Below, piece after piece: positions 13,135-25,085 of a stretch of DNA of 64,000 nucleotides (the first letter of the stretch is position 1; every line of letters starts with the position of its first letter). The notes under the pieces are model-generated. The model saw nothing but the letters and a program-made list of their open reading frames with translations. It did no database searches and was not told where the DNA came from. Source of the stretch: Mercenaria mercenaria (taxonomy: Eukaryota > Mollusca > Bivalvia > Venerida > Veneridae); assembly GCF_021730395.1 (NCBI RefSeq), contig NC_069379.1, positions 25,084,501 to 25,148,500 of the forward strand, given 5' to 3'. The position numbers and the translations under genes were made by a program.

Positions 13135-13522
13135 GTCAAATGACAACTTTCTCGTGTTTCATTGAGGAGGAAGATCCCAGGTGCCCCATGACAAATTTCT
13201 CGTATTTCACTGAGGAGGAAGATCCCTGGTGCCCCATGGCAACTTTCTCGTATTTCACCGAGGAGGAAGATCCCAGTTGCCCCATGACAACTTTCTCGTA
13301 TTTCACTGAGGAGGAAGATCCCTGGTGCCCCATGGCAACTTTCTCGTATTTCATTGAGGAGGAAGATCCCAGGTGCCCCATGACAACTGTCTCGTATTTC
13401 ACTGAGGAGGAAGATCCCAGGTGCCCCATGACAGCTTTCTCGTATTTCACTGAGGAGGAAGATCCCAGGTCCCCCATGACAACTTTCTCGTATTTCACTG
13501 AGGAGGAAGATCCCAGGTACCC
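13135..13522. repeat. 48-bp minisatellite, block 5
   Basis: About eight regular copies of the 48-bp unit inside the fifth higher-order unit. Confidence 0.85.
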
Positions 13523-14055
13523 TTTCTCGCATTGTTTCAGGCATCGGCGGGCACCTTGGAAGAACCATCGATCTTGCATAAGCCATCTGGATTGCTTCCT
13601 TACTTGAAAGAATCCTACACCCTAAACGACGTTTCGAACAGCCAGCGACGGGTGGGAAATGATTTGAAGACATAGACTTTCACCACAAGGCCATGGCGAT
13701 ATTCCCTAGAACATGGTCTGTTCCATATTTTACGCATATTGTTGTTCTAGTTCTAACACGTGAATTATATATTTTTATAATAACATATTTTACGAATATT
13801 ATATCTTACCAATTAATTTTAGTTCTAGATGTAACACGTGAATTATATATTTTATGGCTTCAAATATTCAAACTTTAAAACAATCCACGTTTCTTTTACT
13901 TTCAGAATCAATCTGTTCAAACCTTGATGGTTTTAACATTTATGTTACAATGAATATATAGAAAGTCCATAGATTTATAAGTATACCCGGGTACTGATTC
14001 CCAGATTTCAACGAAAAATCTGCATTGTGTTTAATATCAGACCGACACAATTATG

Positions 14056-14490
14056 GGTCAAATGGCAACTTTCTCGTGTTTCATTGAGGAGGAAGATCCC
14101 AGGTGCCCCATGACAAATTTCTCGTATTTCACTGAGGAGGAAGATCCCTGGTGCCCCATGGCAACTTTCTCGTATTTCACTGAGGAGTAAGATCCCAGTT
14201 GCCCCATGACAACTTTCTCGTATTTCACTGAGGAGGAAGATCCCTGGTGCCCCATGGCAACTTTCTCGTATTTCATTGAGGAGGAATATCCCAGGTGCCC
14301 CATGACAACTGTCTCGTATTTCACTGAGGAGGAAGATCCCAGGTGCCCCATGACATCTTTCTCGTATTTCACTGAGGAGGAGGATCCCAGGTGCCCCATG
14401 ACAACTTTCTCGTATTTCACTGAGAAGGAAGATCCCAGGTGCTCCATGACAACTTTCTCGTATTTCACTGAGGAGGAAGATCCCAGGTAC
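14056..14490. repeat. 48-bp minisatellite, block 6
   Basis: About nine regular copies inside the sixth higher-order unit, the last with a full-length flank before the array decays. Confidence 0.85.
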
Positions 14491-14904
14491 CCTTTCTTGC
14501 ATTTTTTCAGGCATCGGCGGGCACCTTGGAAGAACCATCGATCTTGCATAAGCCATCTGGATTGCTTCCTTACATGAAAGAATCCTACACCCTTAACGAC
14601 GTTTCGAACAGCCAGCGACGGGTGGGAAATGATTTGAAGACATAGACTTTCACCACAAGGCCATGGCGATATTCCCTAGAACATGGTCTGTTCCATATTT
14701 TACGCATATTGTTGTTTTAGTTCTAACACGTGAATTATATATTTTTATAATAACATATTTTACGAATATTATATCTTACCAATTAATTTTAGTTCTAGAT
14801 GTAACATGTGAATTATATATTTTATGGCTACAAATATTCAAACCAAACTTTAAAACAATCCACGTTTCTTTTACTTTCAGAATCAATAAGAGCTGTTCAA
14901 ACCT

Positions 14905-15960
14905 TGATGTTTTTCGGCGACGCCGTCTAAATTCGTTTTCGTTACCTATGCCACGTGACTTCAGTTTGCAAATCAAACTACTTGATAACGCATTATAGAT
15001 AATTTATCAAAATGGAAGATTTATGCAACACCCTGCCTGATTGGACGAGAGTGTCAATTTCTTTCACTCTGTTGATTGTGCTACGCTGAGTGAAATGTAG
15101 ACAAAGCGTTTATCCTAAACGACCCTGTTCACAGTTTTAAAGCTAACTTTGGCTCAGTATGTTTAGCAAGGATATTTGTTTGTTTGTTTGTTTTGGGTTT
15201 AACGCCGTTTTTCAACAGTATTTCAGTCATTTAACGGCGGGCAGTTAACCTAACCAGTGTTCCTGGATTCTGTACCAGTACAAACCTGTTCTCCGCAAGT
15301 AACTGCCAACTTCTCCACATGAATTATCAGAGGTGGAGGACTAATGATTTCAGACACAATGTCGTTTATCAGATAGTCAAGGATATTGATATATCTCAAA
15401 ATGATAAGTAAGTTTAATAAATATGATAAAAACCTGTTCAAATACCAACATATATCAAATTAAAGAAAGAGCTGAATACGGTCTGCGTATCACATGAATA
15501 AGGGTGTGATAAGAGTCTTTTATGTAGAGATGTGCCTTTTAAAAGATTTTCCTTGTTACAATTGTCGTCTGTATATGAAAAGGTTTCTTGCTTTTGTGAC
15601 TTATTCAGATTGCATATTAAAATGAGTACTTGTTTGCTTTGATATATTTGTTATAAATTATTTAACTGATATATTATATATGAATATTTTTCTTTAGTAT
15701 GGTATGCAAATATTGAACTCAGTTGAAATCTGTTTTATTATATATATGCTATATAATGACTGAATCTCATTACTTTGAAATGAAGGTTCGCTGCATACAG
15801 TTTATCTATGTGATATGACTACGGTCAAACTTTGCTTATGAAACAGAAATATTGAAATAATTACAATTGTATGTTTTGCTTGACCTTCACTTTTTTATAG
15901 GTGTGACGTCATTGTCCAAAGATTCATGAATAGCGAATATGCATTTGTTAAAGCGGGACA
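14905..15960. repeat. Second copy of the 12075-12890 spacer, with a SINE insertion
   Basis: Aligns with 12075-12890 but is longer, because of many small insertions and the SINE at 15168-15385. Past about 15960 the similarity fades. Confidence 0.65.
15168..15385 (-). mobile_element. tRNA-derived SINE, family 2, 5' truncated
   Basis: Read on the minus strand it has the family body (tccacctctga, ggaagttggcagttacttgc, tactggtacagaatccagga, ttaactgcccgccgtta) and the end aaacggcgttaaacccaaaa followed by caaa repeats. The flanks repeat aaggatat on both sides, a likely target-site duplication. The tRNA-like head is missing. Confidence 0.85.
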
Positions 15961-16019
15961 ATAAACAAAAAAATCCTTTAATTGATTTTTTCTCATGTAT
16001 TCTAATCAAACTTGATTTG

Positions 16020-16450
16020 TAGCATCTTTATTAGGCCCGCAGCCAACTTTGTTCAGCTGGGACATTTAACCCCTTTTAGGGGCTGCTAGAGCTAAAACTA
16101 GAAATGCCTTTATACAGCGTCTCATGAACAGCTTGGTGGATCTTTGTCATACTTGGTCTGGAGCATCATTATAAGGTCCTCTTTCAAATTTATTTATATA
16201 GGAACTTGGGCCCTATTAGGGACCACTATAGCTAAAAGTAGATATGCCTTTCTTCGCATTAACCACTAAAATGTAATGGATTTTTATCAAACTCGATGTG
16301 TAACAATATCGTAAGGTCTCCTGCTATTTTGTTACAAATGGGGATAGGGACCAATTTAGCTGAAAATATAAACATGTTTAATGACCTCTTCTCATGAACC
16401 GCCTCATGAATCTTCATCAAACTACTGCTGTAATTATTCGTCTAAGGATA
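16020..16450. repeat. Degenerate tandem repeat of about 155 bp
   Basis: About three diverged units share landmarks such as gggacc-act/aattt-agctaaaa, atgcctttc-t-cgcat and ggatctt-catcaaact. There is no coding frame. It resembles the tandem repeats common in bivalve introns and spacers. Confidence 0.6.
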
Positions 16451-16639
16451 AACGAAACAAAATTGCAACCCTACGAAACCTTTGCGAAAAATTAAAAGAG
16501 AACCATTTAAATTGTTAAAGTGCGGTGTTTAGTTTTGCAATTTAAAACAATTTAGATGAAAGATGAATGTTAGATGAAAAATTCATAAACTTCTTTCCTT
16601 ATTACAATTCGCCGACCATCATTTTTAAAGATATTTCTT

Positions 16640-16847
16640 GTTAACATTTATGTTACAATGAATATACAGAAAGTCCACAGATTTATAAGTATACCCGGGT
16701 ACTGATTCCCAGATTTCAACGAAAAATCTGCATTGTGTTTAATATCAAACCGACACAATTATAGGTCAAATGGCAACTTTCTCTTACCAATTAATTTTAG
16801 TTCTAGATGTAACACGTGAATTATATATTTTATGGCTACAAATAGGG
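16640..16847. repeat. Internally deleted copy of the higher-order unit
   Basis: Starts with aacatttatgttacaatgaa and runs to the SINE-like start ggtcaaatggcaactttct. It then jumps directly to the AT-rich unit tail (cttaccaattaattttagtt) and ends at ggctacaaata. The minisatellite and the middle of the unit are absent. Confidence 0.8.
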
Positions 16848-16895
16848 TGTGGAATTCTTCATGTGAGGAAGCCTTCCTGGCTTATGAAGGTATAT
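16848..16895 (+). mobile_element. SINE family 1 fragment
   Basis: A short match to the body of the SINE at 30555-30788 (ttcatgtgaggaagcc and tggctta-gaagg). Too short to say more. Confidence 0.45.
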
Positions 16896-17366
16896 ATGTA
16901 TTTTGCTGATGTGTTATTTCTTCTTAAAAACAAAACAAAATAAACATGTGTTATCATTTACAACATAGCAGCCTACCTATGATTTCCATCAATGTGGCAA
17001 TCGATAAGCGCCATTTTGTCGTTCACACCAGGTTGCGCGACAACAATAATACATTACGTTAACTTTTTCAGACCGTGGGGCAGGAGACTGTTGCATATTT
17101 CCTCTGCAGGTACACGCTGAATTTCGGGATTTCCACCCCTAACAATGGGGTACCACACATTATCAGTTGTGTCGCCAGAAGAATACAACAAATTGAAAAG
17201 AAATACAAAGAGAGTCATTTAGATTATACACTAGCACCTATTTACAGATAAAGAAATGTATAAACTTTTCATATATAATCAGTTGCGTAAAACCAAGTAA
17301 TCGCGAGCTAACAAAATTTACAAGGCGCAGATATATGTCATTTGATTGCAGCTTTCACCCAACTTT
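16896..17366. other. Spacer, nothing clearly recognised
   Basis: No repeat partner found in the window. At about 17070-17225 a short stretch reads open on the minus strand with somewhat protein-like composition (VWYPIVRGGNPEIQRVPAEE) but has no clear splice sites or paralog here, so I do not call it a gene. Confidence 0.4.
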
Positions 17367-17897
17367 GCAGGCCCGGTACCAGAAATTTTTGACCGGGGGC
17401 ACCAGTCTAGAACAAAGACGTCACCATCGAGGCGCAAAGCGCGGTATTTGAGGGTGGGAGTGTCTTTGCCCTTGTTAAGGGGATGGGGGAGGGTGGGGTC
17501 TTCCCCTGGATTTTTTTTTAAATACATGTATGAAATGGTGTCCTCAGGTGCATTTATTGGTGAGTATACTCCTCTCACGTTATGGGGGGGGGGTCAGGGG
17601 GGCTTTCCCCCTGGATTTTTTTAAATACAGGCATGAAATAGTGGCATCTGGTGCATTTTTTAGTCTAAATTTTGATGTAATTGAGGGGTTAATTCCCTCT
17701 TGATGGACAGGGGGCTCTCCCCCTGGAATATTTTGAAATGCACGTATAAAATGGTGACCTTTGGTGCGTTTCTGGGTCTAAAATTTGAGAAAAAATTACT
17801 CCTTTGCCAAAATAGTAGGGTGCATCTTTGATTGGTATAGGTCACTTCTCAGCCAACAAGGAAGGGGCACGCCCCCCCCACCTGGATCCGGGCCTGC
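17367..17897. mobile_element. Non-autonomous DNA transposon with gcaggcccgg termini
   Basis: The left end gcaggcccggtaccag and right end ctggatccgggcctgc are inverted repeats of about 16 bases. The interior holds three related GC-rich blocks (ccccctggattttttttaaa and similar) and no transposase. Overlapping frames on both strands are by-products of low complexity. A second, different element with related architecture lies at 47667-48040. Confidence 0.7.
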
Positions 17898-18002
17898 TTT
17901 GCATGAACACAACTGTTTCGTGAAATTCTTCGATTATGTGAATTATACAATATCTGCATCTTACTTTAGACGGTCCCAAAATATACAAAAAGACCTTAAT
18001 AA

Positions 18003-18425
18003 AATATCGATATTTAGCGGTTCTAGTACGTAAGCGTATTCACTTAATGATTCTATAAGCGATATTTAACGGTTCTAGTACGTAAGCGTATTCACTTAAT
18101 GATTCTATAAGCGATATTTAACGGTTCTAGTACGTAAGCGTATTCACTTAATGATTCTATAAGCGATATTTAACGGTTCTAGTACGTAAGCGTATTCACT
18201 TAATGATTCTTTTAGCGATATTTAACGGTTCTAGTACGTAAGCGTATTCACTTAATGATTCTTTTAGCGATATTTCACGGTTCTAGTACTTCAGTATATT
18301 TACTTAATGATTCTATTAGCGATATTTAACGGTTCTAGTACTTCAGTGTATTCACTTAATGATTCTATTAGCGATATTAAACGGTTCTAGTACTTCAGTG
18401 TATTCACTTAATGATTCTATTAGCG
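18003..18425. repeat. 52-bp minisatellite, about 8 copies
   Basis: The unit runs gcgatatttaacggttctag then tacgtaagcgtattcactta then atgattctataa. The left copies are nearly identical and the right copies carry tacttcag in place of tacgtaag, so two variant classes exist. Confidence 0.9.
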
Positions 18426-19442
18426 TGTGATTTGGCAAATATGCTGGTATTTTATTAAGTTGTTTTGCAATAACGTGAAGGTAATCTAAATACATGTATA
18501 TCATTTAAGGAAATTTGTCATAGCTGTATCACGTATATCTGTTGTTTTATTAAATTAAGTTCCAAGTTTTAATATGTCTGCACTCCACCGTAAAATTATA
18601 AATTCATGGCCTACTGCTTAATAATGTCACTTCATATGGATTTTAGTAAGTTTTTTTTTGATGGGGTATGTTAGCTTTATGACAATAAGTTGCAAACTGA
18701 TAATCAGCCTTTCGGCGCAGTTCGGTGAATTGGTACCTACTATATTGAACAAGCGATAATTTATCTTCCCTCGTGCGCCAGTCACATTGTCTCAATATTC
18801 CATATTGCTGAGATTATCAACATATTTTATGCTTTCGTCAACGTTACGGAAAAAACTTGCTTGAACTTCCCTATTGAACATCCGGTTTAGAGGTCACGGC
18901 AGTGTGCACATGTTCGGCGAAATGTAAACAAACAAAAACAGAATAAAAAAGTCACAATTTTACACTAAAACTCGAAATGATAAATGAAATTCATCTTGTA
19001 TATGATCTTTAATTTGAAATCGTACACTGGTCTGCATCTGTTCTGTTTATTTTATTCATTTAGCACATTTATGCTGCATTTTCACATTTTAACGAACACG
19101 TGTAGTAAAATGACGATTGACATTCATTTTCACAACAGCCAATCAGAATGGTTTTGCAATCTAGAACGGAACTTCACCAGGGAAGTTCAAGCAAGTTTTT
19201 TTGTGTAACGTTGAAATAACTATAAACTAAGTGTTGATTTTCTAAGATAAGATTAATCGAAAAAATGTGACCGGTACACAATGGAAGATAAATAACCACT
19301 TGTTTGAATATCCATAGTACACATTTACCGAACTGCGTGTTTTAGGTATGAAATGCGCGATTGAAACGAGTTAGTATATTTTCCCCTTCATGACCAGCAT
19401 GGTTCTTATTGTTCCTTCTCTTGAGAAGGAACATTATGATTC
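18426..19442. other. Spacer, no gene seen
   Basis: AT-rich with no supported frame. The frame at 18984-19208 has no recognisable features. Confidence 0.5.
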
Positions 19443-19768
19443 GGTAAGTCACACTTGACTGAGCTACTGATATCGAAAGCTGCTGTCATTACAAGCTGGC
19501 CAATTAAAACTCCGTGATCTTAGAAATAACATCTGACGTTAAACTGAGGCGATTCTCTGACTGAACGCGTTCCGTGGATTACATATTACTAAACCCGAGG
19601 ATGGTTGATTGATTTTTTTATTTCCTCCATTCTTGAAGAACATAACATATGTACAAACAGATAGACATCAGCAAATTTACATGTAAACCACTAAATATTA
19701 TCGTTACCTTCACAAATGCATGGTTATATGTGAAAACAAACCCCATTGCGACCCTCTAATTATGCGCA
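19443..19768 (+). repeat. Dispersed repeat, second copy of 5524-5821 in opposite orientation
   Basis: Runs from ggtaagtcacacttgactga to gcgaccctctaattatgc. Relative to the copy in gene A it carries an extra T-rich piece at about 19600-19690. No coding capacity. Confidence 0.6.
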
Positions 19769-20051
19769 ACAAATTCACGCATCGAATCCTAATGGACTGA
19801 CCATGTATTTGTCTTATTGCCGTATTTACTCAACTTAAAGTGGTAACAGATTTAATTTGATTTTGGATTTAACAATTTATGTTAAATAACTAACGTAAAT
19901 ACTTACTTGACATTTTTGGAAGTATAAAACAGACATTGCAATCAGAATGTTACAAGATGATCATTATATATTTATATAGATGTGCCCTAGAAGAAACATG
20001 TGCCATGCTTTAACTTGTAGAATACCTAGGGGTAGGGTTTAACATGTACAT

Positions 20052-23000
20052 ATGCATTTTCTTTCTGGTCTGGCGCCAGTGGGCGAGATATACGATATGG
20101 ACACCGGGTCGTTACATATTATCGACTTTGTGCGAACGACAAAGAACTGTGTTGGTTATTTACTCACTGTTACTAACCAAAATCAAACCATGACCAGTAA
20201 GCAGGACGAATACGACTACGATTGGATTATGAGCACTGATCCCTTCAACAATGAAGACGATGATGATATAAATTTATTGAAAGCTGTATTTACTGCCAGC
20301 AGTGTCCAACGGAGGTAACAATGCTACTCCTAAGCAAAATACCCACCTTCGATAGAACTCGAACTTGATAGCAGCATGCAATGCGGTCAGCAAAGCTCAA
20401 CATATCGGGTAGATGACGTTGTCATAGATCGTCTTGATCTCGAATTGAGAGACTTACCAAAAGACACTTATATTCAAATTCTCCTGCAACTGGCTAACTC
20501 TTCGGGGGAAATTTTATCCCTGTATAGAGACGTTCTTTCTACGGGGGCCAAGGAGCAAAATCACGGGCCTTCTGGTAAACTACGGAGTCGTAGAAAGCCT
20601 GTAACTTACGCAAAAGTCTGTTTTGACATATTCCGTGCACGTCTGTAGTAGAATCCGATGATACATCTTTACTGAGAAAAAATATGGCAAAAATGCAAGC
20701 AGATCTACTGTCATTGAGAGCCACAGTAGCACAGCATCCAGATTAGTTACAGAATGTTTGCAAACACCTGAGCTCAGAAGTTGAAGATATTAAATCCGAT
20801 TAGTAATAGTGCTCAAAAGCCATATCTTCAAATAGCCGCTCTATTAGAGATGATAATGGGAAGTTAAAGCTTAGTTCCTGTTTAAATGAAATATCTAGAG
20901 TTGTTTCAAAACTAGAGAATTCGAGAATTAACCATCAATATCGGAAACGGCCCTAGCGAAAGATACCAAGCAGCTAAACTCGCAAATTGAAAATATAAAT
21001 ACAAAATTATAGGTCTACAGACTGTTATATAGCGGAGGTTACCAGCACTCCGTTAATCTGTAACACTTATACGTTAGAACGTCAAAAGGCGTCTGTTACT
21101 TATGTCCCCGACGATGGTTTCCGTGAACAAAATAGGCACAGGAGGGATGGGGCGTTTTTGAAACGCTTCAAGTCATTTGTTATGACTGGCATCCATACTG
21201 ATAGCGACCAGGAGGGTCTTGAGGACTTTCTAGAATATGACATGGACATTACTTTCGAATATGCCAAATTCTTGATTACAGGAGGAACAGGTTGTAAAGT
21301 GGCACACATTGTGACCGATAATGAACATGCTTCTTGCATGGATAAAATAACATGGCCGGAACGAATTTCATGTTGTCCTTGGATCAAAAGGTCTGAATAC
21401 ATACAGCGTTATCAGAGTTACGAACAGGGTAACTAAACCCAACTCACTTAATATGGACCTACGTATTATTTTTACAATGTCACAGGAATAATGACTGCAA
21501 TACATACAAGAAGCTTGTTCATTATCGACCACAAGTGTGCCACTTTGAAATCTGTTTCTTCTGTAATCATTTTTTGAGAGGATTTATATATGTATATTCT
21601 TATTTATTTCATCTGAATGTATCATATTCAGTGTCTTTTAGGCTTTTTCTTTTCGCCAACATTTCTTTTCCAAAATCTGCATTCCTCTGAAAACCGGAAT
21701 CCTCTGAAAACCGGACAGGACGGGGTCCGATTTTTGGAGTTTCTAATGTACATTATTAATGAATTGACCGTCAAAAAAGTATCTATTTTTGGTATATTTG
21801 AGCAATGGCTTCTTGATCACAACGCTGGTATTTTGAATAATCTTCATAGGAATTATAATGCACATGTGGCCACTTGCGCGAATCCCAGCAGCTTGAATGG
21901 ATTTATATTGGCAAGGGCGGAGTAGCTATTATGTGGTATCGCATAGAATTGCAGCTATATAACTATGTCTTCACAAGTTGTCGATTGTTATATTGCAAGT
22001 CTACCTACCTTCTGCAAACCACAGTCTGGAATATTTTAAAAACCGTTATAGACCAGTTGTTCGACGTGTGTGTATTGTATTCTACAGACAACACTCTTCT
22101 AATTATGGGGGATTTTAACGCCAAATTTGCTAGGGACTTTAGGTTACCAACAACCTACGTGCACGTGATGTTTACGTCTCCAACCTTTGCAATACACTCA
22201 GTCTTGTTGCTGTTATGGAAACTGATTTTTGTAGTGGCTCATCTCATTCATTCTATCCATCAAGCATTGACCATTTTCTACTGGATTCGACCCTTATGCA
22301 AAATATGGTCAGCTGTTACATTACACCATACGCTCCACTGAAATTCTCGCGTCATCTCCCGTTGTTCCTACACTTGAAAGTTAATGCGAATGTTACTGAA
22401 AATGTGATATCCCCGTCATTTAAATATATTGTGTATAAATGGAATAAATCGAACGAATTAAATGCTTATAAAACCAAAGTGTCTGAGCTACTAAAGTCAA
22501 CCTACATCGCTAATAAAGACGTCGATAGTGCATATTCTGCTATTATTTCCTGTGTGTCAACAGTGGCCGACAGTTGTCTCTCTAAACGCGAATTCAAGCA
22601 GTTTTTAAAACCATACTGGTCACCTATATTAAAGGAACTGCACCAAAAATTAAAACGCTCACCTACTATGGATATGGTCTGGCAAATTGAAAACTTCGAT
22701 TGAATGCGCAAAATACAAGGAAGTGTAGCGTTATTATAGAAAACCATTATGAGCAGCGGAACACGCGTATGAACAGTCTGAAATTGAATCGATGAACTAT
22801 GTGAAGTAGATCAAAATTCATTCTGCGAAATGTTGAACTCTAAGAAATCGCGCAATAAAAAAAACTGTGATTTAGTGTTCAACGGTAAAAGAGAGACAAC
22901 TCTTGACGAAATGTTATCTGGTCAACGATCTTTATTAATTCGGAGAACTTTGACAGTGAACATAAACTATTTGTAGATCTTGAAGTTGACTCATACATCA

Positions 23001-25085
23001 CATTAAATGGTGCCAGTTCTGTGTCTGCCAATGAGGTTCAAAGCATTACCAAACAACAAAAGTTGATCTTGTGATAACGTTACTTATGAACATTTAAACT
23101 ATGGCGGCGAAGAACTTGTTGAATGCTTGAAGAAACTGTTCAATACCATTATTCAAAAAGAATCGTTACCCGCAGACTTTAAATCTGGACTTACGTTGAT
23201 CTTATATAAAGGCAAGTGTAAACCGTACTCGGATCCTAATAGTTATCAAGCCATCTCGTTGCTTCCTGTAACCTCTAAATTATATGGAAAACTGGTGATG
23301 AAAAGACTCGAAGAAAATGACCTTACAAAAAGCCTTAATTACGGTCTACAGCACGGATTTCAGAAAAGCAAAAGTTGAAAATAATGAATGAGTTGGGTTT
23401 TACGGCGAATCGACACAAAAAGGTCATACATTGCCGAAAAACAAAAGTTGTAAAATGGCATCTTTCATCTACAAGAAGCTCGCAACTACTGCTGTGAGCG
23501 TGGTAGTCCACTTTTGACCTCGTATGAATTCAAGGCCTGATCTAAAAACTTACGGTATTGGTATAAGAGGGAAAATGCTTCGCCTCATTTGGAACTCGTT
23601 TCAGGGATGCTCGAGTCGTGTGCTACTACGCGGTCATCTCCCACGTGCCTTCAATATTGAAGAAAGCACAAGACAGTGTCCATATGTGTTCCGTTCTTCT
23701 ATACCGTGTACGTGGATGCTCTCTTGAAAGCGTCACAGTCATAATCCCATGGTCTACACAAACATATGCTGGCAGCGCAAACTAATGCTGACGATATAGT
23801 ACTGCTGTCATTATCTCGAAAGGGCTTAAATGAACGCTTAGGTATGTGTCACATATATGCGAACAAGTGGCGCTACATATATAATCCTAGAAAATGCGCC
23901 GCATCTCTCTTAGACCGGAAAAAAACATCGGTGTCGCGCTACAGCGTCTGCAAAATATGGAAACACTATCATTCCCAAAACTGAAGTATATAAACACTTA
24001 GGTATCGTCCAATCAACGATAGGGAAACACACAAATAACGTCGATATAGTCAGACAAGCAAGTCTGTTAACTGGAATGATATTCGGAACTACAGGCCCAA
24101 ATCCTAGTACTGCCATGAAACTAACCAGAACGTGCGTACTCCCTTGAGCACTATTTGGCTGTGAATTATGCAACGACATAGCCGATAACAGCTATCAGCA
24201 ATTGGAAGTTGCCCATCACTTCTGCTTGAAAAGAATCCAGGGTCTCCCTTTCCTCACCCGGTCGGATATGTTTACAGGTCTGCTAGGTGCTACCTCGCTA
24301 CCAGCCCATATCAATACTCTAAAGCTATTGTTCTTTGGTACGCAGTGCCGAATACCCCCGGTGAGCTATATGGAATGATTCCGAAGACTTTAACAGCTTC
24401 AAACGTTGACATCCGAACCTTAGTATGTCAAGCATTTGGACTTTTGCTAAGTTACGTCCAGCTAGTCTCTTCTTGATGAAATTTCTTGTTTGCCTCTGAT
24501 GTAAGCGACCACCCGACCAACCGGAAGATTGTTTCCTATGCTGCCGGAAGCGCAGAAATGAAACAGTGCACTTATTGTTCGAGTGTCACTGTACTGACGG
24601 CGAAATGCTACTAAATACGTTCCTTACCAATGTCAGATCATTGAGTATACTCTCAGTCAAATGTTAAGTCGAATTTCATCCCATGAACACATACAATATA
24701 TGCTGGTAAAATTGACGGACACTTATCTGAAGTGTTAACTGTCGATCTGTACCCAACATTCTTGCTTTTATGTGCTGAACTTCTAAAACAAGTGTACAAA
24801 TAGTATGGACTGTATAATATCATGCACTTGTATGACTGTCTCATGTAATTCAGGTGGTCGAGATTTCAGTCGCATGTAAAACATGAAGATTCAATTAACA
24901 TGGTTTCCTTTTCATTTTTGGAAAAAACTGAGTGTAAATATGTATAAAGTTACAATTGTACATTCTCATTTTGTAAAAGTGCATGTTGTTTTTTGTCTGT
25001 CTATAATATGTAATTTGACTGGTATCACATGTGTTTTGCTATGTATATCTCCAGAGAATGGAGGAAATAAAGATATATAAATATA
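20052..25085 (+). mobile_element. Decayed full-length-like LINE (ORF1, endonuclease, reverse transcriptase pieces)
   Basis: Pieces occur in the expected order. Acidic ORF1-like frames lie at 20052-21430. An endonuclease-like region follows (IFEQWLLDHNAGILNNL near 21780, then GKGGVAIMW and LLIMGDFNAKF near 22110). The linker and reverse transcriptase come next (LPADFKSGLTLILYKGK and ISLLPVTSKLYGKL at 23160-23300, then IWNSFQGCSSRVLLRG near 23590, and NADDIVLLS near 23790 for the YADD box). A Cys-rich tail lies near 24540-24620. The frames are broken by many shifts and stops, so it is inactive. The clade is I/jockey-like. An A-rich stretch near 25060-25085 may mark the 3' end. It sits between genes A and B. 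Confidence 0.75.

Larger units (their letters stand above)
7960..14904. repeat. Higher-order tandem array of about 0.92-1.1-kb units, each with an internal minisatellite
   Basis: Six units start near 7970, 9078, 10060, 10997, 12935 and 13860 at a shared motif (caaactttaaaacaatccac). Each has a flank (agaaagtccatagatttata and so on), a SINE-like start (cgacacaattataggtcaa), the 48-bp minisatellite, and a SINE-like end (gcgggcaccttggaagaacc to agccagcgacgggtgggaaa). An AT-rich tail follows, containing two acacgtgaattatatatttt copies. The SINE-like parts correspond to the SINE at 30555-30788, so the array grew from a SINE upstream of gene A. No gene is contained. Confidence 0.85.

Noticed and set aside
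8169-14577. Many frames of 100-240 codons (EEEDPRCPM, FLLSEIRESCHGAPG and SSSSVKYEKVV repeats)
   Set aside because: They are open on both strands at once because the 48-bp unit is a multiple of three and lacks stops. The sequence is SINE-derived, and there are no splice sites or conserved starts.
17070-17225. Possible coding exon (VWYPIVRGGNPEIQRVPAEE on minus strand)
   Set aside because: Composition is gene-like, but there is no paralog here, no convincing splice pair and no known domain.
17318-17624. Overlapping frames on both strands
   Set aside because: They are produced by the GC-rich interior of a non-autonomous transposon.
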